From Woeseiaceae bacterium (GTDB taxonomy: Bacteria > Pseudomonadota > Gammaproteobacteria > Steroidobacterales > Woeseiaceae): 64,000 nt of DNA. This document shows, one piece after another, positions 30,960 through 39,652 of this stretch. A program made the translations under genes and the position numbers. Below the pieces are notes generated by a model, which was not told the DNA's origin, made no database searches, and worked only from the letters and a program-made list of their open reading frames with translations. Within the stretch, counting starts at the first letter, position 1. Every line of letters starts with the position of its first letter. The DNA lies in NCBI GenBank assembly GCA_028289545.1, contig JANQPG010000103.1, positions 1 through 64,000 of the forward strand. Reading direction: 5' to 3'.

Positions 30960-31687
30960 TCAAGGTCGACGATCTGCACAAGAGCTTCGGTGACGTAAAA
31001 GCCGTTCGCGGCGTCAGCTTCGACGCACCGGACGGCAAGATCACTGGGCTCCTGGGGCCCAACGGTGCCGGCAAGTCGACCACACTACGCGTGCTGTACA
31101 CAGTCATTCAGCCGGACAGCGGCTCGGCCAGCATCGACGGCCACGACGTCGTGAGCGAAAGCCTGGCCGCCCGCAAGCGCATCGGCGCGCTGCCGCACGG
31201 TGCGGGACTGTACCCGCAGCTGACGGCGCGCGAAAACATTGCCTATTACGCGAAGCTCTGCAACCTGCCCGGCAACGAAATAGACGATCGCGTCGCCAGT
31301 ATTGTCGATCTGCTTGAAATTGGTGACTTCGTGGATCGCCGTACGAAAGGGTTCTCGCAAGGCCAGCGGACCAAGGTCGCGCTGGCCCGCGCACTGGTCC
31401 ACGACCCCGGCAACGTCATCCTCGACGAGCCGACCAACGGACTCGACGTCATGGCGACGCGAAGCCTTCGGGAACTCATTCTGAAGCTCAAGGAAAGCGG
31501 CCGCTGTGTGCTGTTTTCCAGCCACATCATGCAGGAGGTCGCGGCGCTGTGTGACGACATCGTCATTATTGCCGCCGGCCAGGTTGCCATCGAGGACACG
31601 GCCGACGGCATTCGTGAGCGTACCGGCTGCGACGATCTGGAAGACGCTTTCGTGCACGCGATACAGCGCGTGGGGGCAACCGAATGA
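30956..31687 (+). CDS. NatA-like ABC transporter ATPase
   Basis: A 243-residue ABC ATPase with Walker A GPNGAGKST, a Q-loop in LPHGAGLYPQLT (the usual Gln region varies), signature FSQGQRTK and Walker B VILDEPTNGLD. The sequence type matches NatA, the ATPase of sodium or peptide-linked exporters. The GTG at 30956 overlaps the S33 hydrolase stop; a longer open frame is out of register with the domain. It pairs with the permease that follows at ATGA overlap. Confidence 0.91.
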   Translation: MIKVDDLHKSFGDVKAVRGVSFDAPDGKITGLLGPNGAGKSTTLRVLYTVIQPDSGSASIDGHDVVSESLAARKRIGALPHGAGLYPQLTARENIAYYAKLCNLPGNEIDDRVASIVDLLEIGDFVDRRTKGFSQGQRTKVALARALVHDPGNVILDEPTNGLDVMATRSLRELILKLKESGRCVLFSSHIMQEVAALCDDIVIIAAGQVAIEDTADGIRERTGCDDLEDAFVHAIQRVGATE

Positions 31688-32862
31688 AGACGTTCTTTAC
31701 CGTCTACCGCAAGGAAGTGCTCGACTACTTCCGCGACCGGCGAACGCTCTTGAGTTCGCTCTTGATTGGCCCGCTGTTCGGTCCGGTGTTGTTTGCGTTT
31801 GTCATTAACCTGTCGATCGAACGGTCGATCGGCGACGCATCGGCAACGCTTGAACTGCCGGTGATCGGCGCGGAACGCGCGGACAATCTGATGCGCTATT
31901 TGAAGAGCCGTCGGATCGATGCCGTGGACGGTCCGCCCGACCTCGACGCCGCAATGGCGGCCGTCGAGAGCGGCGAGCACGACGTTGTGCTGCGCATCCC
32001 CCCGGATTTTGCCGAGCGGCTGGCCGACGGCGTGCCCGCGCGGGTTGAGGTCATCTCGGATCTCGCCAACTCCGCGGGCGAACGCGAAACCCGCCGCGTG
32101 CGCAATGCGTTGAGGGCCTACAGCGGCGAGCTCGCCACGATGCGGCTCACCGCACGCGGCGTCAGTCCACAGGTCATGCAGCCCATTACGGTCGATGAAG
32201 TCGACGTGTCGACGCCGTCGGGCCGCTCGGCATTGCTGCTGGGCATGCTGAGCTACTTTTTTGTGTTTTCGCTCTTGATGGGCGGGATGAACCTGGCAAT
32301 CGACAGTACCGCGGGCGAACGCGAGCGGGGTTCGCTCGAGCCGCTGGTATCGTTGCCCGTCAACCGGGAAACGCTCATGCTCGGCAAGATCGCCGCGACA
32401 TCGAGCTACATGCTGCTTGCGCTCTCCCTGAGCTTGCTGGCGTTCCTCGTCGCGCTGGGTTTCATGCCGCTCGAGAGCGTGGGCATGACGCCGAACTTCG
32501 GTCCCGGAACCGTCCTGTTTGCGCTGTTCCTGTTTCTGCCCTTCAGCCTCCTGGGCTCCGCCATGATGACCCTGGTCGCGTCGTTCACGAAGTCGTACAA
32601 GGAAGCGCAGTCCTGGGTATCGATGCTGCTCCTGGCGCCGACGTTCCCGATACTCATCGTCAGCGTCCTCACCCTGAGACCGCAGTTCGTATTCATGTTC
32701 GTTCCGAGCCTGAGCCAGCACCTCCTGCTCGTGGACCGCATCAAGAACGAGCCGATCGACCCGCTGCACGTCGCCGTTTCCTTCGTAACGACGTTGCTTC
32801 TGGGCATATTCCTCACCGGCATATGCGCCCGGCTCTACCGTCGGGAGGGGCTGCTCGGTTGA
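31684..32862 (+). CDS. NatB-like ABC transporter permease
   Basis: A 392-residue ABC-2 permease: one span near the N-terminus (LLSSLLIGPLFGPVLFAFVIN), a periplasmic domain of about 160 residues, then five or so spans (LLLGMLSYFFVFSLLMGGM, YMLLALSLSLLAFLVALG and others). TAGERERGSLEPLVSLPVNR is a typical ABC-2 exporter loop. With the preceding NatA-like ATPase it forms an exporter; the substrate is unknown, but the flanking peptidases favour a peptide. A 52-bp gap separates it from the M16 fusion gene. Confidence 0.9.
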   Translation: MKTFFTVYRKEVLDYFRDRRTLLSSLLIGPLFGPVLFAFVINLSIERSIGDASATLELPVIGAERADNLMRYLKSRRIDAVDGPPDLDAAMAAVESGEHDVVLRIPPDFAERLADGVPARVEVISDLANSAGERETRRVRNALRAYSGELATMRLTARGVSPQVMQPITVDEVDVSTPSGRSALLLGMLSYFFVFSLLMGGMNLAIDSTAGERERGSLEPLVSLPVNRETLMLGKIAATSSYMLLALSLSLLAFLVALGFMPLESVGMTPNFGPGTVLFALFLFLPFSLLGSAMMTLVASFTKSYKEAQSWVSMLLLAPTFPILIVSVLTLRPQFVFMFVPSLSQHLLLVDRIKNEPIDPLHVAVSFVTTLLLGIFLTGICARLYRREGLLG

Positions 32863-32914
32863 CTTTCGAGCGACTTTGCCCACCATGTAGGGCCCGGCAC
32901 GCAGAATAATCATT

Positions 32915-34609
32915 ATGTCGCTCTATAGTGAGCTCAGGCGCCGTAACGTACTCAAGGTTGCGAGCCTGTACATCGTCGCCAGTCTGCTCCTGGTCTGGCT
33001 GACCTGGGTCGCCCGCACGCAGCTTGGCCTGCCCCACTGGGCAGAAGAGTTTGTGGTGGTCCTGCTGCTGGTCGGTTTTCCGGTCGCCATCATGTTCGCC
33101 TGGGTCTACGAGATTACGCCCTCGGGCCTCAAGAAAGCCGTCGACGTCGATCAGACGCAGTCCATCGTCTTCAAGACCGGACAAAAACTGAACGCCGCGC
33201 TGATTGTCACGGTGGGGCTCGGCGTCGTCGCGATGGTGGCGGACCGGTTGCTGCCCGACCTTGCGGTGCCCCCACCGCCGGAGCCGCCGGCGGAACCCAC
33301 GGTCGCCGATGTCGCCGACGCGGCTCTGGGCGGCGACGTACCGGCCGAGATTGTGAGTTTTACGCTCGGCAACGGTTTGAGGGTCATCGTCTGGCCGGAC
33401 GAGGACATCCCCAACGTTGCAATGTACAACTTCGTGCGTGCCGGCGGCCGCAACGAATACCCGGGCATTACGGGGCTGTCGCACTTCTTCGAACACATGA
33501 TGTTCAACGGCACGTCGAGGCTCGAGCCCGGCGAGTTCGATCGCATCATGGAGGCGAACGGCGGCTCTAATAACGCGTATACGAGCAAAGACGTGACGGT
33601 CTATCAGGACTGGTTTCCGCGTTCGGCGCTGGAGGTGATTTTCGGACTCGAATCCGATCGCTTTGCCAACCTCGCGTTTGTCGACGAGGTGGTCGAGAGC
33701 GAGCGGGGCGTCGTACAGTCCGAACGCCGCACCGTGGTCGACAACGACAACTTCGGACGCCTGTTCGAGCAGATGTTCGCAACGGCGTTTGTAGCGCATC
33801 CGTATCAGTTCCCGGTCATTGGCTGGCCGTCGGACATTGCGTCGTGGACCAAAAACGATCTCGAAGCTTTCTACCGCCGTTACTACGCGCCGAACAACTG
33901 CACGCTCGTGGTCGTCGGCGACGTCTCGGCCGCTGAGGTTTTCCAGCTGACGTCAAGCTACTTTGGCCCGATACCGCCGCAGACGCCGCCCGAGCCCGTA
34001 CGGACGGTCGAGCCGGAACAGGAAGGCGAGCGACGGCTCGTGATCGAGACGGATGCGCAGACGCCGCTCTTACATGTAGCGTTCCACGGCGGCAGCGCAA
34101 CGGACCCCGACACGCTGGCCATGGAGCTCCTGCTCAACGTGCTCACCGAAGGCGATTCCTCGAGGCTGCATCAACGGCTGGTGGAGCGCGACGCGCTGGC
34201 GATCAGCGTCGGCAGTTACCAGCAGGCGGGCTTCGACCCGGGTTTGATCTACTTCTACCTGACCCTGGCGCCCGACGCCGACCCCGCTGCCGCGGAGGCC
34301 GCGCTGTTCGAAGAACTGGCGGCGGCTATCGACGAGGGTGTCGGTGACGCCGAACTGAGAAAGGCCAAGAACATTTTGCTCGCCGACCACTGGCGGAGTC
34401 TCGCGACAATCGACGGTAAGGCGGAAGCGCTCGGCGAGTACGAAGTTTTTGCGGGCGGCTACGAAGCGCTGTTCGAGCGCCCCGGGAGCGTCGAGGCACT
34501 AACGGCCGATGCGCTGCGGGAGGCTGCCGCACGCGTTTTTGAGCGCCGGAACGCAACCATCGGGGTGTTACGGAGCGCTGAAAGCACCGACGACGAGGAT
34601 CCGTCATGA
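32915..34609 (+). CDS. M16 metallopeptidase with an N-terminal multi-span membrane module
   Basis: A 564-residue protein made of two modules. Residues 1-115 are a membrane module beginning SLYSELRRRNVLKVA, with spans at about 16-34, 45-64 and 93-110 and the linker EITPSGLKK; related segments normally head adenylate cyclase or TPR proteins. Residues 140-560 form an M16 (pitrilysin-like) peptidase with the inverted zinc motif HFFEH (His190, Glu193, His194), and Glu263 and Glu270 placed as the conserved downstream glutamates, so it should be active. It overlaps the non-catalytic partner by ATGA. The catalytic domain is probably periplasmic, anchored in the inner membrane; topology is inferred. 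Confidence 0.9.
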   Translation: MSLYSELRRRNVLKVASLYIVASLLLVWLTWVARTQLGLPHWAEEFVVVLLLVGFPVAIMFAWVYEITPSGLKKAVDVDQTQSIVFKTGQKLNAALIVTVGLGVVAMVADRLLPDLAVPPPPEPPAEPTVADVADAALGGDVPAEIVSFTLGNGLRVIVWPDEDIPNVAMYNFVRAGGRNEYPGITGLSHFFEHMMFNGTSRLEPGEFDRIMEANGGSNNAYTSKDVTVYQDWFPRSALEVIFGLESDRFANLAFVDEVVESERGVVQSERRTVVDNDNFGRLFEQMFATAFVAHPYQFPVIGWPSDIASWTKNDLEAFYRRYYAPNNCTLVVVGDVSAAEVFQLTSSYFGPIPPQTPPEPVRTVEPEQEGERRLVIETDAQTPLLHVAFHGGSATDPDTLAMELLLNVLTEGDSSRLHQRLVERDALAISVGSYQQAGFDPGLIYFYLTLAPDADPAAAEAALFEELAAAIDEGVGDAELRKAKNILLADHWRSLATIDGKAEALGEYEVFAGGYEALFERPGSVEALTADALREAAARVFERRNATIGVLRSAESTDDEDPS

Positions 34610-36048
34610 GATGGCAATCTCTGCTGCCCGGCGCGCTTGCGGCGACTCTGTCCTTACTGTCGCTCGGCGAGGCCGGCGCCCAGGGCGTCACGCTGCCCGA
34701 CGTAAGCCGGGAAGTGCTCGACAACGGCGCCGTGCTGATCGTCAACGAAAAGCGCGAAGTGCCGCTGGTAGGCATCGAACTCGTGCTCCGCGGCGGCGGC
34801 GTGCGCGACCTGCAGGGCAAGTCGGGAACGGCGAGCCTTTACGCTGGACTCCTGGAGCGTGGCGCGGGCTCCCGCAGCGCAGCCGAGTTCGCCGAAGCCA
34901 TCGAGTCGGTGGGCGGGCGGATCAGCGCAACGGCCGAACTCGAACGCATCCGGATTTCGGCGGAATTTCTCGCACGCGACTTCGAGCTCATGCTGAGCCT
35001 GCTCCGCGACATGCTGTACGCGCCGACACTGGCCGAGGCCGAATTCGATACGCTCAGGCAGCGACAGATCAACTTCATCCTGGCGGCCAAAGATTCAGAT
35101 CCGGGCGCATTGATGCCCACCTATGCCGCTGGTTTCCTGTTTGCCGATCATCCGTACGGCAACCCGCTCGCTGGCAGCGAGTCGTCGCTCGCATCGATTA
35201 CGCACACCGACGTGCTCGACTACCATGCAAACGAAGTCGGCGGTGACCGACTGATCATTTCCCTTTCCGGCGACATCGATACCGCGCATGCCATGGTGCG
35301 ACTGGCCGACGTGTTCGGCGCCCTGCCCGCGGCGGGTCAAAGCCTCCAACCGCTCGCGGAGCCGTTGACCGCAATCGACGGGCGCGTCCTGCTGATCGAT
35401 AAACCCGGCGCCACGCAAACCTATTTCTGGATCGGCAACCTGGGCGTTGCGGTCGACTATCCCGAACGCCCGGCGCTCGATATTGCCAACACGTTGTTCG
35501 GCGGCCGCTTCACGTCGATGCTCAATACGGCGCTTCGAGTGGAGTCCGGCCTGACCTACGGCGCTCGCTCGGTCCTGATCCGTCCAAGCAAACAGGGCTC
35601 GCTCGGTATCAGTTCCTTTACGCGCACTGACGCCAGCGTGGAGGCCATCGACATGGCGCTCGACGTACTCGGCGCGCTCAGGAACGAAGGCGTTGACGAG
35701 GATATGCTGCGCTCGGCCAGAAACTATGTGTTGGGCCTGTACCCGATGCGTTTCGAAACCGCGCGGCAGCTGGCGCGGCAGTTTGCGATGCTCGAGTTTT
35801 ACGCACTGGGCACCGCCCACGTCGACGATTATGCGGACGCACTACGGGCAGTGACGGTGGAGTCGGTGGCGGCAACGGTCGACGCCGTGTACCCCGCCAG
35901 GGACGAACTGGTGTTTGTCATCCTGGGTGATGCGGAGGTCATTCGGGACGACATGCGCCGCTACGGCACGCTCTACGAGCTGAGCGTGGCGGACCCGATA
36001 TTCCGGCTGCCGTTCGAGGAGCCCCTGTCAGAAGAGCCGACGGAATAG
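34606..36048 (+). CDS. non-catalytic M16 peptidase subunit
   Basis: A 480-residue secreted protein with a signal peptide (residues 1-25, ending AGA) and two M16 domains. At the place of HxxEH the sequence is TASLYAGLLERG, without zinc ligands, so it is not a peptidase by itself. Typical M16 landmarks remain (LVLRGGGVRD, FADHPYGNP, ESGLTYGARS). Such partners pair with an active subunit to form the closed chamber, as in the mitochondrial processing peptidase and bacterial M16 heterodimers. It overlaps the active subunit gene by 4 bases. A convergent 40-bp gap separates it from mnmE. Confidence 0.91.
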   Translation: MRWQSLLPGALAATLSLLSLGEAGAQGVTLPDVSREVLDNGAVLIVNEKREVPLVGIELVLRGGGVRDLQGKSGTASLYAGLLERGAGSRSAAEFAEAIESVGGRISATAELERIRISAEFLARDFELMLSLLRDMLYAPTLAEAEFDTLRQRQINFILAAKDSDPGALMPTYAAGFLFADHPYGNPLAGSESSLASITHTDVLDYHANEVGGDRLIISLSGDIDTAHAMVRLADVFGALPAAGQSLQPLAEPLTAIDGRVLLIDKPGATQTYFWIGNLGVAVDYPERPALDIANTLFGGRFTSMLNTALRVESGLTYGARSVLIRPSKQGSLGISSFTRTDASVEAIDMALDVLGALRNEGVDEDMLRSARNYVLGLYPMRFETARQLARQFAMLEFYALGTAHVDDYADALRAVTVESVAATVDAVYPARDELVFVILGDAEVIRDDMRRYGTLYELSVADPIFRLPFEEPLSEEPTE

Positions 36049-36088
36049 CCCCAGCCCTGACGCCGCGGAAGCCGCTTGCACACCGGCA

Positions 36089-37432
36089 TCATTTGCCAAT
36101 ACAGAACTCGGAAAAGATCCGCCCCAGAAGATCGTCGGACGTAAACTCGCCCGTAATCTCGCTCAACGCGTTTTGCGCTTCGCGCAGCTCTTCGGCCAGA
36201 AGCTCGCCTGCCCGGTTTTTGTTCAGCGCGTCGAGGCCCGCATCAAAATGCCCGCGGGCGCGCTCTATGGCATCGACGTGTCTCGCTCTTGCCGTGAACG
36301 CGCCTTCACCCAGATCGCCGAGGCCCGCCGTTTCCTTGAGCTGTTCGCGCAGCACGTCGATGCCTTCGCCGGTGGCTGCCGATACGCCAACGGTCGGCGC
36401 CGGGCCCGGGTCGACCGCTGCAGTTTCGCCGCAAAGATCGATCTTGTTTTTGACGACGATGAGCTTGGCGGCAGGCGGCAAGGCGTCGTCGAGCGCCGGT
36501 GGCGGACCCGCGGCGCTCGCATCCTGCACCCAGAGGCAGACATCGGCATCCTTGAGCGCTCTGCGCGCACGGCGGATACCCTCTTCCTCGACCCTGCCCG
36601 GATCGTCGCGAAGCCCTGCCGTGTCGATCAGCTCGACGAGCAGCCCGTCCAGATTCAGCGTTTCTCGCAGGATGTCGCGTGTCGTGCCGGCGACCTCGGT
36701 GACTATGGCTGTGTCCTCGCCGCTCAGGCGGTTCATCAGGCTCGACTTGCCGACGTTCGGCGGACCCACGAGCACAGCCCGGTAGCCGTCCTTGAGTACA
36801 CGCCCCTGCGATGCCGCCTCGGCAAGCTCGGCAAAGCGGCGGCGACAACCGTCGAGCCGCGCTTCGAGCGCGGCGTCCGCAAGGAAATCGATGTCCTCGT
36901 CGGGAAAATCGATGGCGGCCTCGACGTGCAGTCTGGCCTCGATCAGCGCCTCCACGAGTTCGTTGACGCGCTCGGAGAACTCGCCCGCGAGGGAGCGCAG
37001 GGCGGCCCGCGCGGCCTGTTCGGAGCCCGCGGCGATCAGGTCCGCAATGGCTTCCGCCTGGGCCAGGTCCACGCGGCCGTTCAGGAATGCCCTCTTCGAA
37101 AACTCGCCGGGTTCCGCCAGCCTGGCGCCCAGCTCGCGCGCCGCGTTGACCAGCATTGAGACCAGCAGCGGGCCGCCGTGGCCGTGCAGCTCGAGTACGG
37201 GCTCACCCGTGAACGAATTGGGCCCCGGGAAGTACAGCGCAAGGCCCTCGTCGAGCCGCCGGCCCGCCCGGTCCCTGAAAACCCGGAAGCGCGCTTCGCG
37301 GGCTGGAGGCAAACGGCCGAGCATTTGTTCGCCAATTCGCGCAACATGGTTGCCTGACAAGCGCACAATGGCCACGCCGCCCACACCTGGGGGGGTCGCC
37401 GCTGAAACAATCGTAGCGGTATCTCGGGTCAT
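36089..37432 (-). CDS. mnmE: tRNA modification GTPase MnmE
   Basis: A 447-residue GTPase that acts with MnmG on wobble uridine. The N-terminal tetrahydrofolate-binding domain begins TIVSAATPPGVGGVAIVRLSG; the G domain has G1 GPPNVGKSS, G2/G3 (EVAGTTRD, LIDTAGLRDD), and NKID-like KNKIDL. The family-defining FCIGK is at the C-terminus. The ATG at 37432 is chosen by homology; a long upstream frame is antisense to the hydrolase gene. Start codons of mnmE and the divergent hydrolase-OsmC gene are only 30 bases apart, so their promoters must overlap the opposite coding region. Confidence 0.96.
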   Translation of the reverse strand: MTRDTATIVSAATPPGVGGVAIVRLSGNHVARIGEQMLGRLPPAREARFRVFRDRAGRRLDEGLALYFPGPNSFTGEPVLELHGHGGPLLVSMLVNAARELGARLAEPGEFSKRAFLNGRVDLAQAEAIADLIAAGSEQAARAALRSLAGEFSERVNELVEALIEARLHVEAAIDFPDEDIDFLADAALEARLDGCRRRFAELAEAASQGRVLKDGYRAVLVGPPNVGKSSLMNRLSGEDTAIVTEVAGTTRDILRETLNLDGLLVELIDTAGLRDDPGRVEEEGIRRARRALKDADVCLWVQDASAAGPPPALDDALPPAAKLIVVKNKIDLCGETAAVDPGPAPTVGVSAATGEGIDVLREQLKETAGLGDLGEGAFTARARHVDAIERARGHFDAGLDALNKNRAGELLAEELREAQNALSEITGEFTSDDLLGRIFSEFCIGK

Positions 37433-37462
37433 GTGTGCAATAAGAACACAGGTGACAACGAC

Positions 37463-38677
37463 ATGCAGACCAGTCATATTCACTTCCCGAACGAGGAGGG
37501 CCAGACGCTCGCCGGCCTCATCGACCGGCCCACCGGGCCTACCCGCGCCTGGGCCCTGTTCGCCCATTGCTTTACCTGCTCCAAGAATCTCAAGGCCGCC
37601 AAGCATCTCTCGCAGTCGCTCACCGACGCCGGGATAGCCGTATTGCGCTTCGATTTCACGGGCCTGGGTCAGAGCGAGGGCGATTTCGCCGAGACGAGCT
37701 TCTCCTCCAACGTTGGCGACCTGCTCGCGGCCGCTGCCTACCTCGAAACGGAGCACGAGGCCCCGTCGCTGCTGCTCGGACACTCCCTCGGCGGCACGGC
37801 CGTACTGCGGGCGGCACACGCCATACCGTCCGCCCTGGCCGTCGCCACCATCGGCTCGCCGGCCGAACCGGCGCACGTGCAGCACCTGTTCGAGGACTCG
37901 CTCGACGACATCGAGGAAAACGGCAGCGCGGAGCTGACCCTCGGCGGCCGCTCATTTCGCGTCAAGCGGGAGTTTCTCGACGATCTGGGCAGACACGACC
38001 TGCTGGCCGACGTCCGCCAGCTCAGGAAGGCGCTCCTGATCATGCATGCCCCGCTCGACGACACGGTGGAGATCGACAATGCATCGACGCTGTTCCTCGC
38101 GGCGCGGCATCCGAAGAGTTTCATTAGCCTCGACAAGGCGGATCACCTGCTGAGCCGGGACGAAGATTCACGTTACGCCGGGCATGCGCTCGCGGCCTGG
38201 GCGTCGCGCTATCTGCCGACGGCCGAGCGGCCGCCGCTGACCGCAACGCCGGCGGAAACGGTGGCTCGCACCTACAGCGACAGCTTCACGACCGAGCTTC
38301 TGAGCGGCGGGCACGCGCTACTCGCCGATGAGCCGGAATCGGTTGGCGGCAACAACTTCGGGCCGTCACCCTACGACCTGCTGTCGGCCGCGCTCGCGAG
38401 CTGTACGAGCATGACGCTCAAAATGTACGCTGACCACAAAGGGCTCGACCTCCGATCCTCAACCGTCAGCGTGCAGCACGGCAAAGTGCACGCCAAGGAT
38501 TGTGCGGACTGCGAATCCGAATCGGGCAAGATCGACGAATTCCTCCGCGAGCTGTCGTTCGACGGGAGCTTGAGCGATGCCGAGCGGGCGCGGCTCGTGG
38601 AGATCGCCGACCGCTGTCCCGTGCATCGTACGCTGCACGGCGAAGTCAAAGTACGCACGCGACTGGCTGACGATTAG
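37463..38677 (+). CDS. bifunctional alpha/beta hydrolase-OsmC family protein
   Basis: A 404-residue fusion. Residues 1-250 are an alpha/beta hydrolase with nucleophile motif GHSLGG and FAHCFTC near the N-terminus; residues 260-404 are an OsmC/Ohr-type domain with the two redox Cys expected, one in LASCTSM and one in ADRCPVH. OsmC domains reduce organic hydroperoxides or have related thiol chemistry. This fusion is known in several proteobacteria; its substrate is not. AGGTGA lies 8 bases before the ATG at 37463. Confidence 0.9.
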   Translation: MQTSHIHFPNEEGQTLAGLIDRPTGPTRAWALFAHCFTCSKNLKAAKHLSQSLTDAGIAVLRFDFTGLGQSEGDFAETSFSSNVGDLLAAAAYLETEHEAPSLLLGHSLGGTAVLRAAHAIPSALAVATIGSPAEPAHVQHLFEDSLDDIEENGSAELTLGGRSFRVKREFLDDLGRHDLLADVRQLRKALLIMHAPLDDTVEIDNASTLFLAARHPKSFISLDKADHLLSRDEDSRYAGHALAAWASRYLPTAERPPLTATPAETVARTYSDSFTTELLSGGHALLADEPESVGGNNFGPSPYDLLSAALASCTSMTLKMYADHKGLDLRSSTVSVQHGKVHAKDCADCESESGKIDEFLRELSFDGSLSDAERARLVEIADRCPVHRTLHGEVKVRTRLADD

Positions 38678-38703
38678 CGCCTGTCCCCAACGGAAACCCG
38701 TCT

Positions 38704-39633
38704 ATGGCAGACACAAGCGGACCGCACACGGTCCTGGTACTCGGCGGCGGCGGTTTTGTCGGCCGGCATGCCGTCAGGGCGCTGCTCGACGCCGGCGTCC
38801 GCGTCGTGGTCGGCTCGCGACAACCCGGTCAGCTCGACCCGAGGCTGCCGGCCGGCGACGATGCACGGAGCGCCGAGCGCCGCGCCGTTCGTTTCGAGGA
38901 GACGCTGCACCCGGACGACTGGGCTCCGCTGATCGCCGACGTCGATGCCGTGCTCAACTGTGTGGGCATACTCCGCCAGCGCGGCCGTTCGACCTACGAC
39001 GCCGTGCATTGCCGGGCACCCGCTGCGCTCGCTGCCGCCGCGGCAAAAGCCGGCAAACGCTTTGTGCACGTCAGCGCGCTGGGTCTGAACCTGCCCGCAC
39101 GCAGCCGGTTTCTGACCTCGAAGCTCGCCGGCGAGCAGCGGATCCGGGAAGCCGGCGGCGACTGGATCGTCGTGCGCCCGTCACTGCTCGACGGCGTGGG
39201 CGGCTTCGGCGCAAGCTGGCTGCGCGGTGTTGCGCGCCTGCCGTTGTTCGTCACGCCGGCCGACGCCAAGGGGCGAATAGCGGCGCTCGACGTCGGCGAG
39301 CTGGGTGAAGCGCTGACCGCACTTTGCATCCGCAGCGCCGAGACGCTCAGACTCCACGAGTCGCGCGAGTTTGAACTGGGCGGCGAAGAACACTTCCTGT
39401 TTCGCGAATACATTTTTGCGCTGCGCCGAACCTACACCGAGCGGCCGGCGCTGTGCGTGCCGATTCCCGGTTTGCTGGCCCGGCTTGGCGCGCACTTCTG
39501 CGATCTCGTGCACTTCTCGCCGTTTTCGTTTGGGCACTGGGAACTCTTGCGCCGCGACAACGTGCCGGCCGACAACCGCCTGCCCGAACTGTTGGGACGC
39601 AAACCCGTATCGGTGGTATCCCGCGCGCTGTAA
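38704..39633 (+). CDS. NDUFA9-like atypical SDR protein
   Basis: A 309-residue NAD(P)-binding protein of the atypical short-chain dehydrogenase type, with the dinucleotide motif VLGGGGFVGRHAV at residues 12-24, FVHVSALG and RPSLLDG. Bacterial homologues of complex I subunit NDUFA9 look like this; substrate and function are unclear. It lies between the hydrolase-OsmC gene and a SGNH hydrolase on the same strand, with a 26-bp gap upstream. Confidence 0.85.
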   Translation: MADTSGPHTVLVLGGGGFVGRHAVRALLDAGVRVVVGSRQPGQLDPRLPAGDDARSAERRAVRFEETLHPDDWAPLIADVDAVLNCVGILRQRGRSTYDAVHCRAPAALAAAAAKAGKRFVHVSALGLNLPARSRFLTSKLAGEQRIREAGGDWIVVRPSLLDGVGGFGASWLRGVARLPLFVTPADAKGRIAALDVGELGEALTALCIRSAETLRLHESREFELGGEEHFLFREYIFALRRTYTERPALCVPIPGLLARLGAHFCDLVHFSPFSFGHWELLRRDNVPADNRLPELLGRKPVSVVSRAL

Positions 39634-39652
39634 ACCGATTATCGTAAACGAC

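Noticed and set aside
31246-32913. 555-codon open frame antisense to natA/natB
   Set aside because: Shadow of two genes with clear ABC motifs on the other strand.
36089-37885. Longer mnmE frame starting at 37885
   Set aside because: The added residues are antisense to the hydrolase-OsmC gene; homology starts at 37432.
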